NCBI GenBank assembly: GCA_021205365.1
Contig: JAJPXP010000010.1
Location: forward strand, 1 to 60,825
Direction: 5' to 3'
Length of the DNA: 60,825 nucleotides
DNA from: Clostridia bacterium
Lineage (GTDB): Bacteria > Bacillota > Clostridia > Oscillospirales > Butyricicoccaceae
Shown: in pieces, positions 43,735 to 52,042 of the stretch
Layout: every line of letters starts with the position of its first letter
Numbering within the stretch: position 1 is the stretch's first letter
Notes under the pieces: model-generated
What the model saw: the letters and a program-made list of their open reading frames with translations, nothing else
What the model was told of the DNA's origin: nothing
Databases searched by the model: none
Position numbers and translations under genes: made by a program

Positions 43735-44637
43735 TCAGTGTCTGTTTTTCACGCTTCGTCCGAGCACGTCGGAAACTTCCGTGATGGTAATGAATGCATT
43801 TTTATCAATGCTGGTGACAATGCGCTTCAGACGTGTAATCTGGAACCGGTTTACAACGAAATAAACAATGGTGCTTTCCTTGCCGGAATAAAAGCCGCGG
43901 GCATCGATATGGGTAATACCGGTACCAAAGGCTTCCGATAGCGATGCGCTGATTTCTTCCGGCTTTGATGTGACGATCATTGCCGACTTTGCCTTATCCA
44001 GACCTTCTGTAATGAAATCAATGGCTTTGACAGCAACGCAGTAAGTAATCACGGAATACATGGGGAGAACCCAGCTTTGGAAAACGCAGCCGATGACCGT
44101 GTACAGGATGATATTATAAATCATAATAAAGGTGCCGACGGTCAAGCCCAACTGACGGGCAAAGATAACTGCGAGAACTTCGATGCCGTCGATCGCGCCG
44201 CCGAAGCGTACCGACAGGCCGCTGCCGATGCCACAGATCAAACCACCGAACAATGCGCAGAGCAGAACGTCATCACCGGCGAACGGGGAGCCTGCACTGA
44301 CATCAATGGGCAGAACCTCTTCAAATATATGTGATGCAATGGAAAAGACGATAACAGCCCAGATGGAATAAATGGTAAAAGTTGTGCCCTGTTTCTTCAA
44401 ACCAAACAGGAACAGCGGGACATTGAGAACAACGAGAAAGAGTGAGTAAGAAAACTGCGGCGGAGTAATCTGCCAGAGCAGCATGGATGTACCGGAAATG
44501 GCGCTGTCATACAGATCAACCGGAGCCAGAAACATGGTGACACCGATGGCGCTGATGACACCTGCGAGCATCATAATCACGAAGATACGCGGCTGCAGCG
44601 GTTCGGAAAGCTTTAAATTCAGCTTTGGTTTTTTCAT
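43735..44637 (-). CDS. YitT family membrane protein
   Basis: A 300-residue protein: five hydrophobic helices (first at about 20-45, FVIMMLAGVISAIGVTMFLAP) and a C-terminal soluble DUF2179-type domain (SAMIVTSKPEEISASLSEAFGTG). YitT proteins are widespread in Firmicutes; a transport role is often suggested but not shown for most. ATG 44637 has a GGAG 11 bases upstream; an upstream GTG at 44649 overlaps that site and is less likely. Confidence 0.88.
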   Translation of the reverse strand: MKKPKLNLKLSEPLQPRIFVIMMLAGVISAIGVTMFLAPVDLYDSAISGTSMLLWQITPPQFSYSLFLVVLNVPLFLFGLKKQGTTFTIYSIWAVIVFSIASHIFEEVLPIDVSAGSPFAGDDVLLCALFGGLICGIGSGLSVRFGGAIDGIEVLAVIFARQLGLTVGTFIMIYNIILYTVIGCVFQSWVLPMYSVITYCVAVKAIDFITEGLDKAKSAMIVTSKPEEISASLSEAFGTGITHIDARGFYSGKESTIVYFVVNRFQITRLKRIVTSIDKNAFITITEVSDVLGRSVKNRH

Positions 44638-44978
44638 AAAATGATACACTCCTATTTTGTAGCAATACTATTTTTATTGTAGCAAATTGGACAGCAAAGA
44701 AAAAGCAGAATAGACCTTAATATCGTGTTAAGATTACGTAGAGAATTGGCAAGCCCCGGCTTTGGAGCTTACTTGTTATCTAAGCTGGCATATCTGTGCT
44801 GTATTCTGCGACTAGCGATATTCATTGTGCGGCAGGATGGAATATCGGCGGAGAGGAGATAAAACTGTGCAGTGGTGTTATTTTGCAAAAAAGCATACCA
44901 TACAATATGTATCGAAATACGACATTTTGGACACCTTTTTGGAGAAATTTTAATAAAATATATTGTATATAATGATTG

Positions 44979-45007
44979 TTTACAATAGCGAACAACTAGT
45001 ATAAAAT
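44979..45007 (+). promoter_or_regulatory. Promoter in the AT-rich gap upstream of the 45.2 kb gene
   Basis: TTTACA (44979-44984), 17-base spacer and TAAAAT (45002-45007). The 550-base gap 44638-45188 otherwise contains a GTAGCAA direct repeat near the YitT start, a small GAAGG/CCTTC hairpin near 45050 and no supportable gene. Confidence 0.5.
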
Positions 45008-45188
45008 ATAAAACATAAAGGGTGCCCATTTTGGATGAAAATGTTAGGAAGGGGAACCTTCTCAATTTCCTGGGGCATCTGCCTGTGTTTTTGCACAGCA
45101 TAGTGGCATTGTAAAGCGAGTATACAAGATTTCTGCATATGGTGCAACTACGGCTTCCTGCTGGGCTTTGCAGATGGAAAGGAATGTT

Positions 45189-45650
45189 ATGAGATCAGAG
45201 GCTTCGAAAAGGATTTTTGCTCTTATACTTATGCTCATGGTTGTAGCAGCCGCTTTTCTGCTGTTACAGCGAAAACAACCGTCTCCGACAGAGGTTGTAG
45301 AGCAGTATTTTGCATATTGGAATGAAAAGGATACAGAAAAACAGAATACGCTCGTAGCAGAACGGATACAAAGCAGCGGAACAGATGAAGCGTATCTGGA
45401 ATGTGTCGAGCTGCTTTCCTGTGATGCGGAAACACGGCAGGACAAACTGGAGGGGGAACTGGAGCGTATTCGGGAAAACTGGGAGCCTGATGCTTCATAT
45501 GCAGCGGTGGTGTATGTTACATATGACATCGAATATGCAGACAATGCCTCAAGGACAAACGGACTGGAAAATGGCACGTATGATTGGACATTTTGGCTTG
45601 CGAGACAATCAAAAGATGAACCTTGGATGATTGTGGCATATGGTGTATGA
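45189..45650 (+). CDS. Membrane-anchored protein of unknown function
   Basis: A 153-residue protein with a single N-terminal hydrophobic helix (residues 8-25, RIFALILMLMVVAAAFLLL) and a soluble domain of about 125 residues outside the membrane. The domain begins PTEVVEQYFAYWNEKD and ends WTFWLARQSKDEPWMIVAYGV, a layout like the small NTF2/DUF4829-type extracytoplasmic domains of Firmicutes; I cannot name the family with confidence. There is no lipobox cysteine. ATG 45189 follows GGAAAGGAA. It is a single gene ending at a shared terminator. Confidence 0.75.
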   Translation: MRSEASKRIFALILMLMVVAAAFLLLQRKQPSPTEVVEQYFAYWNEKDTEKQNTLVAERIQSSGTDEAYLECVELLSCDAETRQDKLEGELERIRENWEPDASYAAVVYVTYDIEYADNASRTNGLENGTYDWTFWLARQSKDEPWMIVAYGV

Positions 45651-45667
45651 AAACAGGAAAAACAATG

Positions 45668-45700
45668 CAAAGCTCCGTACCGGATTGGTGCGGAGCTTTG
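45668..45700. terminator. Terminator between convergent 45.2 kb gene and por operon
   Basis: A 14-bp stem (CAAAGCTCCG core with CGGAGCTTTG) with one G-T pair and a 5-base loop. On the minus strand a run of five T follows after six bases, so it serves mainly the por operon. Confidence 0.7.
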
Positions 45701-45749
45701 GTGTATCTGATTCTATTTGTATTTGAAATGTTAGCGGGCACGGTAGCGA

Positions 45750-46679
45750 TTACTTACACTTTGCCAGCAGCTTTTCCCACTGCTCGTCAACATACTTCTG
45801 CGCTTCTTCGATCATCCATTCGTTGCCCGGCTTGAAGCAGTGCTTGAAGCGTCCCTGCTTGACCATGAACTCTTCCACCGGCAGCTTCTTGCTCGGCATG
45901 TAGGTCAGATGCCATTCGCCGTCGATCACTTCATACAGCGGCCATACACAGGTCTCAACAGCCAGACGGCAGATCTGCGCCATATCCTGTGCCTGGAAAC
46001 GCCAGCCGCGCGGACACGGGCTCAGTACATTCAGGAAGCAGGCTCCCGGAGTGTAAATTGCCTTGTGTGCCTTCTCATGCAGATCGCGGAAGTTGCCAAG
46101 GAAGGTAGTCTGGGCTGCATATGGGATGTTGTGTGCAGCCATGATTTCCGTCAGATCCTTCTTGTTCTGCTTTTTGCCGTAGGATGCCTTGCCGACCGGG
46201 GAGGTGGTAGCATCGGCAAAACGCGGGGTCGAAGAGGAACGCTGGATACCGGTGTTCATGTAGGCTTCGTTGTCGTAGCAGACATAAACCATATCGTGTC
46301 CGCGCTCCATCGCACCGGACAGGGACTGGAAACCGATATCATATGTACCGCCGTCACCGCCGAAGGTGATGAACTTGAAGGTATCCTGAATCTTGCCCTT
46401 CTTTTTCAGGACATTGTATGCAGCTTCTACGCCGCCGCAGGTAGCAGCAGCATTTTCAAATGCACAATGGATGTAGCTGTCTTTGTATGCAGTATACGGG
46501 TACAGGAAGGAAGAAACCTCCAGACAGCCGGTTGCATTGGTAATAACAGCCTTGTCTTCCGGCTCCAGTGCACGCAGCACAGCACGGACGGTAATGCCAG
46601 CGCCGCAGCCGGCACACAGACGGTGGCCGCCGACAAAGCGCTCTTCTTTTGATAACTGTTGTTTCAAACTATATGCCAT
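45750..46679 (-). CDS. porB: 2-oxoacid (pyruvate):ferredoxin oxidoreductase beta subunit
   Basis: The thiamine diphosphate-binding subunit, 309 residues. Cysteines CAGCGAG (about 22-25) and a later Cys pair ligate the proximal [4Fe-4S] cluster, and TFGGDGGTYDIG is the ThDP/Mg motif (GDG...). IGFQSLSGAMERGHDMVYVCYDNEAYMNTG completes the cofactor site. Together with PorA it oxidatively decarboxylates a 2-oxoacid to acyl-CoA and reduced ferredoxin, or runs in reverse. Last gene of porC-D-A-B. ATG follows GAGGGAG. Confidence 0.93.
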   Translation of the reverse strand: MAYSLKQQLSKEERFVGGHRLCAGCGAGITVRAVLRALEPEDKAVITNATGCLEVSSFLYPYTAYKDSYIHCAFENAAATCGGVEAAYNVLKKKGKIQDTFKFITFGGDGGTYDIGFQSLSGAMERGHDMVYVCYDNEAYMNTGIQRSSSTPRFADATTSPVGKASYGKKQNKKDLTEIMAAHNIPYAAQTTFLGNFRDLHEKAHKAIYTPGACFLNVLSPCPRGWRFQAQDMAQICRLAVETCVWPLYEVIDGEWHLTYMPSKKLPVEEFMVKQGRFKHCFKPGNEWMIEEAQKYVDEQWEKLLAKCK

Positions 46680-46686
46680 GATTGTC

Positions 46687-47868
46687 TTACTCCCTCTGTC
46701 CGATATGGCGGTAAACCTCGCCGGTCTTGCCGGTTTCTACGATTTCATCCAGCTGGTCGAAAATGTAGGTGCAGTCTTCTACGCGGAAGTCTCTGCCGCC
46801 CAGTCCATAGACATAATTGATTGCTTTCGGACGGTTTTCCAGATCATACAGTGCGCTGCGGGTTTCTGCGAACAGCGGGCCGCCTGCAGCAGAGAAGCTT
46901 TCGGCTTTATCCAGAATGGCAACAGCCTTGCAGCCGGACAGTGCCTGTGCAATTTCGTCAAACGGGAACGGGCGGAATACGCGGACCTTCAGCATACCAA
47001 CCTTACGGCCCTGTGCACGCAGTTCATCGACTGTAGCGCGTGCAGTACCAGCGGAGGAACCGATCAGGACAACAGCAGTTTCTGCATCCTCCATCTTGTA
47101 TGTTTCGAAGAAGCCATAGTAACGGCCAGTAGCATCGCCAAATTTCTTGCCGACCTCCAGAATAACCTTCTTGGCACGCTTCATCGCTTCGGCCTGTGCC
47201 TTCTTTGCTTCCATATAATACGGGGAAACACCGTATGGGCCAACTGCCAGCGGATTCTCATGCTTCAGCAGATAGTTTTCCGGTTTGTATTCGCCGACAA
47301 ATTCCTTTACCAGGGAATCCTCCTCCAGCTCAATGTTTTCAACAGCATGGGAGGTGATGAAGCCATCCTGACAAGCCATGATCGGCAGGCGGACATCCGG
47401 ATTTTCGCTGATCGGCATACACTGGATGTAGTTGTCATATGCTTCCTGATTGTTTTCGGCAAAGATCTGAATCCAGCCTGCATCGCGGGCGCCCATTGCA
47501 TCGGAGTGGTCATTGTTGATGTTGATCGGGCCGGTCAGCGCACGGGTAACCAGGGCCAGTGTGATTGGCAGACGGGAAGAGGATGCGACATACAGCAGCT
47601 CCCACATCAGAGCCAGGCCACAGGAAGAGGTAGCCGTGATGGCACGTGCACCTGCAGCAGCAGCGCCGATACAGGTAGACATGGAGGAGTGCTCGGATTC
47701 TACAGGAACAAATTCGGTGTCAACCTCACCGTTTGCAACATACTGTGCAAAATACTGCGGGATTTCCGTGGACGGGGTGATCGGGAAAGCACCCATGACA
47801 TCCGGGTTAATCTGTTTCATTGCGTAGGCAACCGCTTCGTTGCCAGAAAGTCTTTCACGAATCGACAT
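46687..47868 (-). CDS. porA: 2-oxoacid (pyruvate):ferredoxin oxidoreductase alpha subunit
   Basis: The 393-residue substrate-side subunit: N-terminal pyrimidine-binding domain with GAFPITPSTEIPQYFA (residues 25-40, the conserved threonine of PITPST faces the substrate carboxylate) and VESEHSS with the catalytic-type glutamate; C-terminal transketolase-like domain with the motif RVFRPFPFDE. Features suit the pyruvate/ketoisovalerate class, but they do not fix which 2-oxoacid is used. Start ATG 47868 follows GGAGAAG; porD ends 3 bases upstream. Confidence 0.93.
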   Translation of the reverse strand: MSIRERLSGNEAVAYAMKQINPDVMGAFPITPSTEIPQYFAQYVANGEVDTEFVPVESEHSSMSTCIGAAAAGARAITATSSCGLALMWELLYVASSSRLPITLALVTRALTGPININNDHSDAMGARDAGWIQIFAENNQEAYDNYIQCMPISENPDVRLPIMACQDGFITSHAVENIELEEDSLVKEFVGEYKPENYLLKHENPLAVGPYGVSPYYMEAKKAQAEAMKRAKKVILEVGKKFGDATGRYYGFFETYKMEDAETAVVLIGSSAGTARATVDELRAQGRKVGMLKVRVFRPFPFDEIAQALSGCKAVAILDKAESFSAAGGPLFAETRSALYDLENRPKAINYVYGLGGRDFRVEDCTYIFDQLDEIVETGKTGEVYRHIGQRE

Positions 47869-47871
47869 GAG

Positions 47872-48174
47872 TTACTTCTCCTCCTTTCCAAAGGAAATGG
47901 CATGGAACGGGCATACCTGATAGCAGATGCCGCAGCCCTTACAGTGATCGAAATCAAAGTCCTGGCGCTTGCCATTTACAACCGGAATCGAAGAATCCGG
48001 GCAGTATGGAGCGCACAGCAGGCACTGCTTGCACTTATCCGGGTCCCAATGCGGCGTCATCGTGCGCCACTCGCCGGTGATGGTCATTTCAGCCGTACCC
48101 GGCTCATAAATTTCACAGCCCGGAGTCAGCTCCTGCCACTTGGACTGTTCGTGAATATCCTTTGCGTGAATCAA
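47872..48174 (-). CDS. porD: 2-oxoacid:ferredoxin oxidoreductase delta subunit, 2x[4Fe-4S] ferredoxin
   Basis: A 100-residue ferredoxin-like subunit with two complete [4Fe-4S] motifs: CKQCLLCAPYCPD and CKGCGICYQVCPF (CxxCxxCxxxCP twice). It carries electrons from the PorAB active site to free ferredoxin. Overlaps porC by 4 bases (ATGA). Confidence 0.95.
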   Translation of the reverse strand: MIHAKDIHEQSKWQELTPGCEIYEPGTAEMTITGEWRTMTPHWDPDKCKQCLLCAPYCPDSSIPVVNGKRQDFDFDHCKGCGICYQVCPFHAISFGKEEK

Positions 48175-48749
48175 CCTTCCTGCACCTCCTGCATAGACTG
48201 GGTAAGCACGGTCATGTTGCCAGCGACAACCTGCGGCTTTGTTGCGAATTTGTGCTTGAATGATGCTTCCATGTTGGAAACAAACTGATCCGGATCAACA
48301 ACACCGGAAACCTTGACGGTTGCAGCGAGCATCGGGGTATTCGGGAAATTCTTGCCCAGAACCTCTTCGGAAATACGGCGTGCATCGATGGTGCAGACAC
48401 GTCCCGGATATTCGCCAAGCTCCTTACGGACCTCAGCCGGTGTCTTCGAGGTGTTGACAATGATAGCGCCATCCGGCTTCAGTCCGTTGAGTACATCAAC
48501 GGTTTCAATCAGGCTTTCGTCGACAACAACGACATAATCCGGATCATAGATGTTGGAATGTACGGTGCAGCGCTCGTCACTGATGCGGTTATATGCCGTG
48601 ATCGGCGCACCCATGCGTTCCGGGCCATACTCCGGGAAGCCCTGTACATATTTGCCGGAGCTGAAGGCTGCGTCAGCCAGCAGGAGACAGGCTGTCTTGG
48701 CGCCCTGTCCGCCGCGGCCATGCCAGCGGATTTCAACGATATTTTTCAT
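48171..48749 (-). CDS. porC: 2-oxoacid:ferredoxin oxidoreductase gamma subunit
   Basis: The 192-residue gamma subunit begins MKNIVEIRWHGRGGQGAKTA, the family signature, and contains GAPITAYNRI and VVVDESLIETV. It helps bind CoA in the assembled heterotetramer. ATG 48749 follows GGAGGAG. First gene of porCDAB, downstream of a T-box leader. Confidence 0.94.
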   Translation of the reverse strand: MKNIVEIRWHGRGGQGAKTACLLLADAAFSSGKYVQGFPEYGPERMGAPITAYNRISDERCTVHSNIYDPDYVVVVDESLIETVDVLNGLKPDGAIIVNTSKTPAEVRKELGEYPGRVCTIDARRISEEVLGKNFPNTPMLAATVKVSGVVDPDQFVSNMEASFKHKFATKPQVVAGNMTVLTQSMQEVQEG

Positions 48750-48814
48750 GAAAAACTCCTCCATTCATTTTTTCAGCGAAAGATCTGCATTCCGCGAAAA
48801 AACAATCGATCTAT

Positions 48815-48900
48815 TTCCGGCTGTACATGAACCTGCCGGAAGTCTCTGCGCTTCGCGCAGCTTGCTTTGCAAGGGATTTTGCATTGTCTGCTGCGGCAGA
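48815..48900 (-). other. Four consecutive short hairpins between T-box and porC
   Basis: In order on the plus strand: TTCCGGC/GCCGGAA (48815-48841), CTGCGC/GCGCAG with a TTC loop (48846-48860), CTTGC/GCAAG (48861-48873) and TCTGC/GCAGA with a TGCG loop (48887-48900). None has a T-run. They fill almost the whole interval between the T-box terminator and the porC ribosome site. Confidence 0.55.
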
Positions 48901-48904
48901 TAAA

Positions 48905-49137
48905 TAAAAAAACTCCCATCCGTAAAAGGACGAGAGCAATCTGCTTCGTTATACCACCTGTTACTGCATACTGACATATGCGCTTCCGATAACGGGGAAA
49001 ACCGGCATGACCTACTTGGCTGGGCGTTCGGCCTGCGACTCAGGAGTGATATTCAGAATGTATGTACTGCTGCCGGGCTTACACTGTCCCCGGTTCGCTG
49101 TGAGGTTCCACACAAACATACTGTCTCCGTCGCTGTC
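48905..49137 (-). ncRNA. T-box riboswitch upstream of porCDAB (specifier probably Ile, ATC)
   Basis: Read on the minus strand. Stem I base GCGAC...GTCGC (49129-49133 with 49035-49039) continues with GGAG/CTCC and a TGA bulge like the T-box kink-turn. The specifier loop has AGTA on the 5-prime side and TGAATATCAC on the 3-prime side; ATC at 49048-49050, followed by A, is the best codon choice (isoleucine). The T-box sequence AGGTGGTATAACG (about 48948-48960) carries the TGGT that pairs with a tRNA ACCA end. A 9-bp terminator (48913-48936) and seven T follow. Uncharged tRNA should switch transcription on. Confidence 0.88.
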
Positions 49138-49168
49138 TTTTCAGCGGAATATTACATTGTTGTTTTCA

Positions 49169-49197
49169 AGTATAAGCATATTTGCTGTCGATTGCAA
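49169..49197 (-). promoter_or_regulatory. Promoter of the T-box/por transcript
   Basis: On the minus strand TTGCAA (49192-49197), 17-base spacer, TATACT (complement of 49169-49174); the first stem of the T-box begins about 35 bases later. Confidence 0.7.
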
Positions 49198-49303
49198 TAG
49201 ATAATCTGCACAAAAAGAGGTATGAAATTATGGGTAACTTATGCGAAAGTTTTTTCATAAGATGAAAATGGGAAATTTTTTGTTAAAAAGTAGATTTTAT
49301 CCG

Positions 49304-49330
49304 TTGACACAATGGAAAATCTGTTACAAT
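49304..49330 (+). promoter_or_regulatory. Weak promoter candidate for the AI-2E-type transporter gene
   Basis: TTGACA (49304-49309) and TACAAT (49325-49330) with only a 15-base spacer. It is the best match in the 49.2-49.46 kb gap, which holds no other feature I can support. Confidence 0.35.
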
Positions 49331-49462
49331 ATGAACAGGGTAATATATGTATGCGGAACTGCCCGGCGCATTTGCCTCATACAAATGGGGGATAAACACA
49401 ACGCCCTGCTATCACGCAGCGCTGCTACCATATCATAAAACGAAGGAAGGGAGATCTTTCCC

Positions 49463-50791
49463 GTGAAAGAGAGTATAAGAAAATATTTCGGCTGGGGTGT
49501 TACCATTGTTGCGACTGGCGCGGCGACACTGCTGATCTTTTTCTGCATTTATAAATTCGGCACGCTGGCCGCCGGCATCCGAAAGCTGGTCAATATTCTG
49601 ATGCCGATACTGGTGGGAATTGCCATTGCATATGTGCTGTCACCATTGTATAATTGGCTGCGGCACAAGATTCTGCGGCTGCTGCACCGGACATTCCGCT
49701 GGCGCGGGCGCGGCGCGATCCGCTGTGCAGGTATCCTCGCCATGGTTGCAACCTTTGTCGGCGCAGGTGCGCTGCTCGGCGGACTGCTGGCGCTGATTAT
49801 TCCGCAGATCATCATGAGTGTCACAAGCTTTGCTACCACGCTGCCGAGTAACATGATGCACATTTCCCAGAGCCTGCAGAAGCTGCTGGCCAATAATCCG
49901 GACATGGAACAGACCGCCATGTCGCTGTATGCACAGGGTGTCAGCTATGTAGAGGAATGGATTCAGGATTCCTTTACGCCGTCGCTGCAGGATGCTATGG
50001 GGTATATCTCCATCGGTGTCATGAGCACAGTGGCTTTCTTTAAGAATTTCCTGATTGGATTGATCGTTGCGGTTTATCTGCTGGCTGGCAAGGAGCGGTT
50101 TCTGCGCCAGATGACCCGGTGCATTTATGCGCTGTTCGGCCAGCGCTGGGGCAACATTATTATGGATTATGCAAGCTATACCAACCAGGTATTTACCGGA
50201 TTTATCAGCGGCAAGCTGCTGGATTCCTTGATTATTTTCATTATTTCCGTCATAGGGCTGAACATTATGAATATGCCGTATGCAATGCTGGTCAGCGTTA
50301 TCATCGGCGTTACCAATATTATTCCGTTTTTCGGCCCGTTTATTGGCGCAATCCCATCCTTTATCATTATCCTGATCAATTCCCCGATTCAGTCGCTGTA
50401 TTTCCTGATCTTTGTGCTGGCGCTGCAGCAGTTTGACGGCAATATCCTTGGCCCGAAGATTCTGGGCGATTCCACCGGACTGCCTAGCTTCTGGGTACTG
50501 TTCGCTATCCTGCTGTTCGGCGGGCTGTTTGGTTTCCCTGGGATGCTGTTCGGTGTACCGGTCTTTGCGGTGCTGACACATATCATCAAGGATATTTTGA
50601 ACCGCAGGCTGAAGCAGCAGCATCTGCCGATGTCCACAGATGATTATGCATGGCTGGATCATATCGACGAGAACGGCACACCTGTACGGCGCAGGCCGAA
50701 GCAGGCGCAAGTGGAGCAGCGTGTGCAGGAGGCTGTGCTTACAAAAGTGCAGGAGGACGTCACGGAAGAGGAAAATGACGTAGACGTATAG
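49463..50791 (+). CDS. AI-2E family transporter
   Basis: A 442-residue membrane protein with the AI-2E/PerM layout: two N-terminal helices, a helix pair, a central cytoplasm- or periplasm-facing segment (residues about 130-185), and four to five C-terminal helices with the conserved GVTNIIPFFGPFIGAIP followed by QQFDGNILGPKILGDSTGLP. Members export autoinducer-2 in one case, or act as Na+/H+ antiporters, so substrate is open. The start is GTG at 49463 after GGAAGGGAG. The C-terminal 60 residues are charged and soluble. The acyltransferase gene follows after 14 bases. Confidence 0.92.
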   Translation: MKESIRKYFGWGVTIVATGAATLLIFFCIYKFGTLAAGIRKLVNILMPILVGIAIAYVLSPLYNWLRHKILRLLHRTFRWRGRGAIRCAGILAMVATFVGAGALLGGLLALIIPQIIMSVTSFATTLPSNMMHISQSLQKLLANNPDMEQTAMSLYAQGVSYVEEWIQDSFTPSLQDAMGYISIGVMSTVAFFKNFLIGLIVAVYLLAGKERFLRQMTRCIYALFGQRWGNIIMDYASYTNQVFTGFISGKLLDSLIIFIISVIGLNIMNMPYAMLVSVIIGVTNIIPFFGPFIGAIPSFIIILINSPIQSLYFLIFVLALQQFDGNILGPKILGDSTGLPSFWVLFAILLFGGLFGFPGMLFGVPVFAVLTHIIKDILNRRLKQQHLPMSTDDYAWLDHIDENGTPVRRRPKQAQVEQRVQEAVLTKVQEDVTEEENDVDV

Positions 50792-50805
50792 GAGGCGTAC
50801 CGGCA

Positions 50806-51903
50806 TTGGCAATAGAAAGAGACGCTGCGCTGGACAATCTCAAAGGACTGCTGATTATCAGCGTGGTATATGTTCATTTCTATGACCTGCTTGGACAGAA
50901 AACAGCGCTGCTGTTCACCATTCGGACGCTGGTGCTGGCGGTACAGATGCCGCTGTTTATGTTCCTGTCCGGCTATTTTGGCAAGCATGCGGAAAAAAGG
51001 CGGCGTGCTGCCTGGGCTGAATATCTGATTCCGTTTCTGATTTTCAATACATTATATTATATGATCCGTTCCGGGCAGACGGAAGAAATCAAATTTGGTT
51101 TGCTCCGTCCGCTGAATATGTACTGGTTCCTGCTGGCACTCCTGATTATCCGTGTGCTGATGCCGGAGCTGGTGCGGATACGCTGGCTGCTGCCATTGTC
51201 CATTGCACTGGCGCTGCTGGCAGGCGGCGATAAGGACTTTGGACGCGTACTTTCCCTTTCCCGGACGGTGTGCTTTCTGCCCTTTTACCTGATGGGGTAT
51301 TACTGTTCACCGGGACACATGCGCCGGATACGGAAAATCCCGATACCGGTGGCGCTGACCGGCGCGGCAGCAGGCTCGCTGCTTGCGCTGTGGCTGACCG
51401 ATACCATAAAAATAGAGGGGGATGCCAGCCATCCGTTCCAGCTGGTCAATTCCTATGCAAAGCAGGGGCTCAATCCGTGGGAGGGCATGATATTCCGGTT
51501 CGGGATTTATCTTGCGGCGCCCCTGATCGGCATTCTGCTGATTCGTATGATGTCCTCCAAACGCTGCCTGCTGACCGGAATCGGCAGGGGAAGCATGACA
51601 GTTTATCTGCTGCATGCATTTCCAATGCTGTGGGTTGTCGGACACTGGGAATTTGTCTGCGGGATCATCAACCGGCTGATTCCGAGCCTGGAGGGGGTGG
51701 AATACCCCGGCAGATTGTGCCATGGCATACCGCAGGTGATTGTGCTGGGGCTGTACGCTTTCCTTGTGTCGTGGCTGCTGAGCAGTCCGCCTGTTGTGCG
51801 GGTATATGACCGATTTATCGCGGAGCTGCAGCAGCTGCTGTTTCGTCCCGTAAAACAGGGAAAAAGTGAAAAACAAGTCGAATCTGTGCAGGAAATCCGT
51901 TGA
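50806..51903 (+). CDS. Membrane acyltransferase (acyltransferase 3 family)
   Basis: A 365-residue polytopic protein with about ten helices. The N terminus (ALDNLKGLLIISVVYVHFYD) carries the conserved arginine/histidine-type motif region of acyltransferase 3 proteins, which O-acetylate or succinylate cell-surface sugars using acyl-CoA. MPLFMFLSGYFGK is also typical. Start is TTG at 50806 after ATAGGAGG. Cotranscribed with the AI-2E-type gene, probably; target molecule unknown. Confidence 0.87.
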   Translation: MAIERDAALDNLKGLLIISVVYVHFYDLLGQKTALLFTIRTLVLAVQMPLFMFLSGYFGKHAEKRRRAAWAEYLIPFLIFNTLYYMIRSGQTEEIKFGLLRPLNMYWFLLALLIIRVLMPELVRIRWLLPLSIALALLAGGDKDFGRVLSLSRTVCFLPFYLMGYYCSPGHMRRIRKIPIPVALTGAAAGSLLALWLTDTIKIEGDASHPFQLVNSYAKQGLNPWEGMIFRFGIYLAAPLIGILLIRMMSSKRCLLTGIGRGSMTVYLLHAFPMLWVVGHWEFVCGIINRLIPSLEGVEYPGRLCHGIPQVIVLGLYAFLVSWLLSSPPVVRVYDRFIAELQQLLFRPVKQGKSEKQVESVQEIR

Positions 51904-51940
51904 GGTTTCCTGCATTTTGCGTAAAACGAATGAAAATCGC

Positions 51941-51969
51941 TTGTCAGAGGCGCACGGGTTTGTTATAAT
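51941..51969 (+). promoter_or_regulatory. Promoter of the gdpP-rplI-dnaB operon
   Basis: TTGTCA (51941-51946), 17-base spacer and TATAAT (51964-51969), 74 bases upstream of the gdpP start. Confidence 0.7.
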
Positions 51970-52042
51970 GCATTATGTATTAGTGGCAATGTGCCGCTGC
52001 GGTTTTCTATGAGGGGAAAAACCGGAAAGGAGGCTATGCGTC

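Noticed and set aside
45062-45670. A 202-codon minus-strand frame opposite the 45.2 kb gene
   Set aside because: The plus-strand gene has a ribosome site, membrane anchor and terminator; the antisense frame has none.
46483-48288. A 601-codon plus-strand frame opposite porA-porB-porD
   Set aside because: Antisense to four clear por genes and rich in Cys/His as expected from reverse-complement reading.
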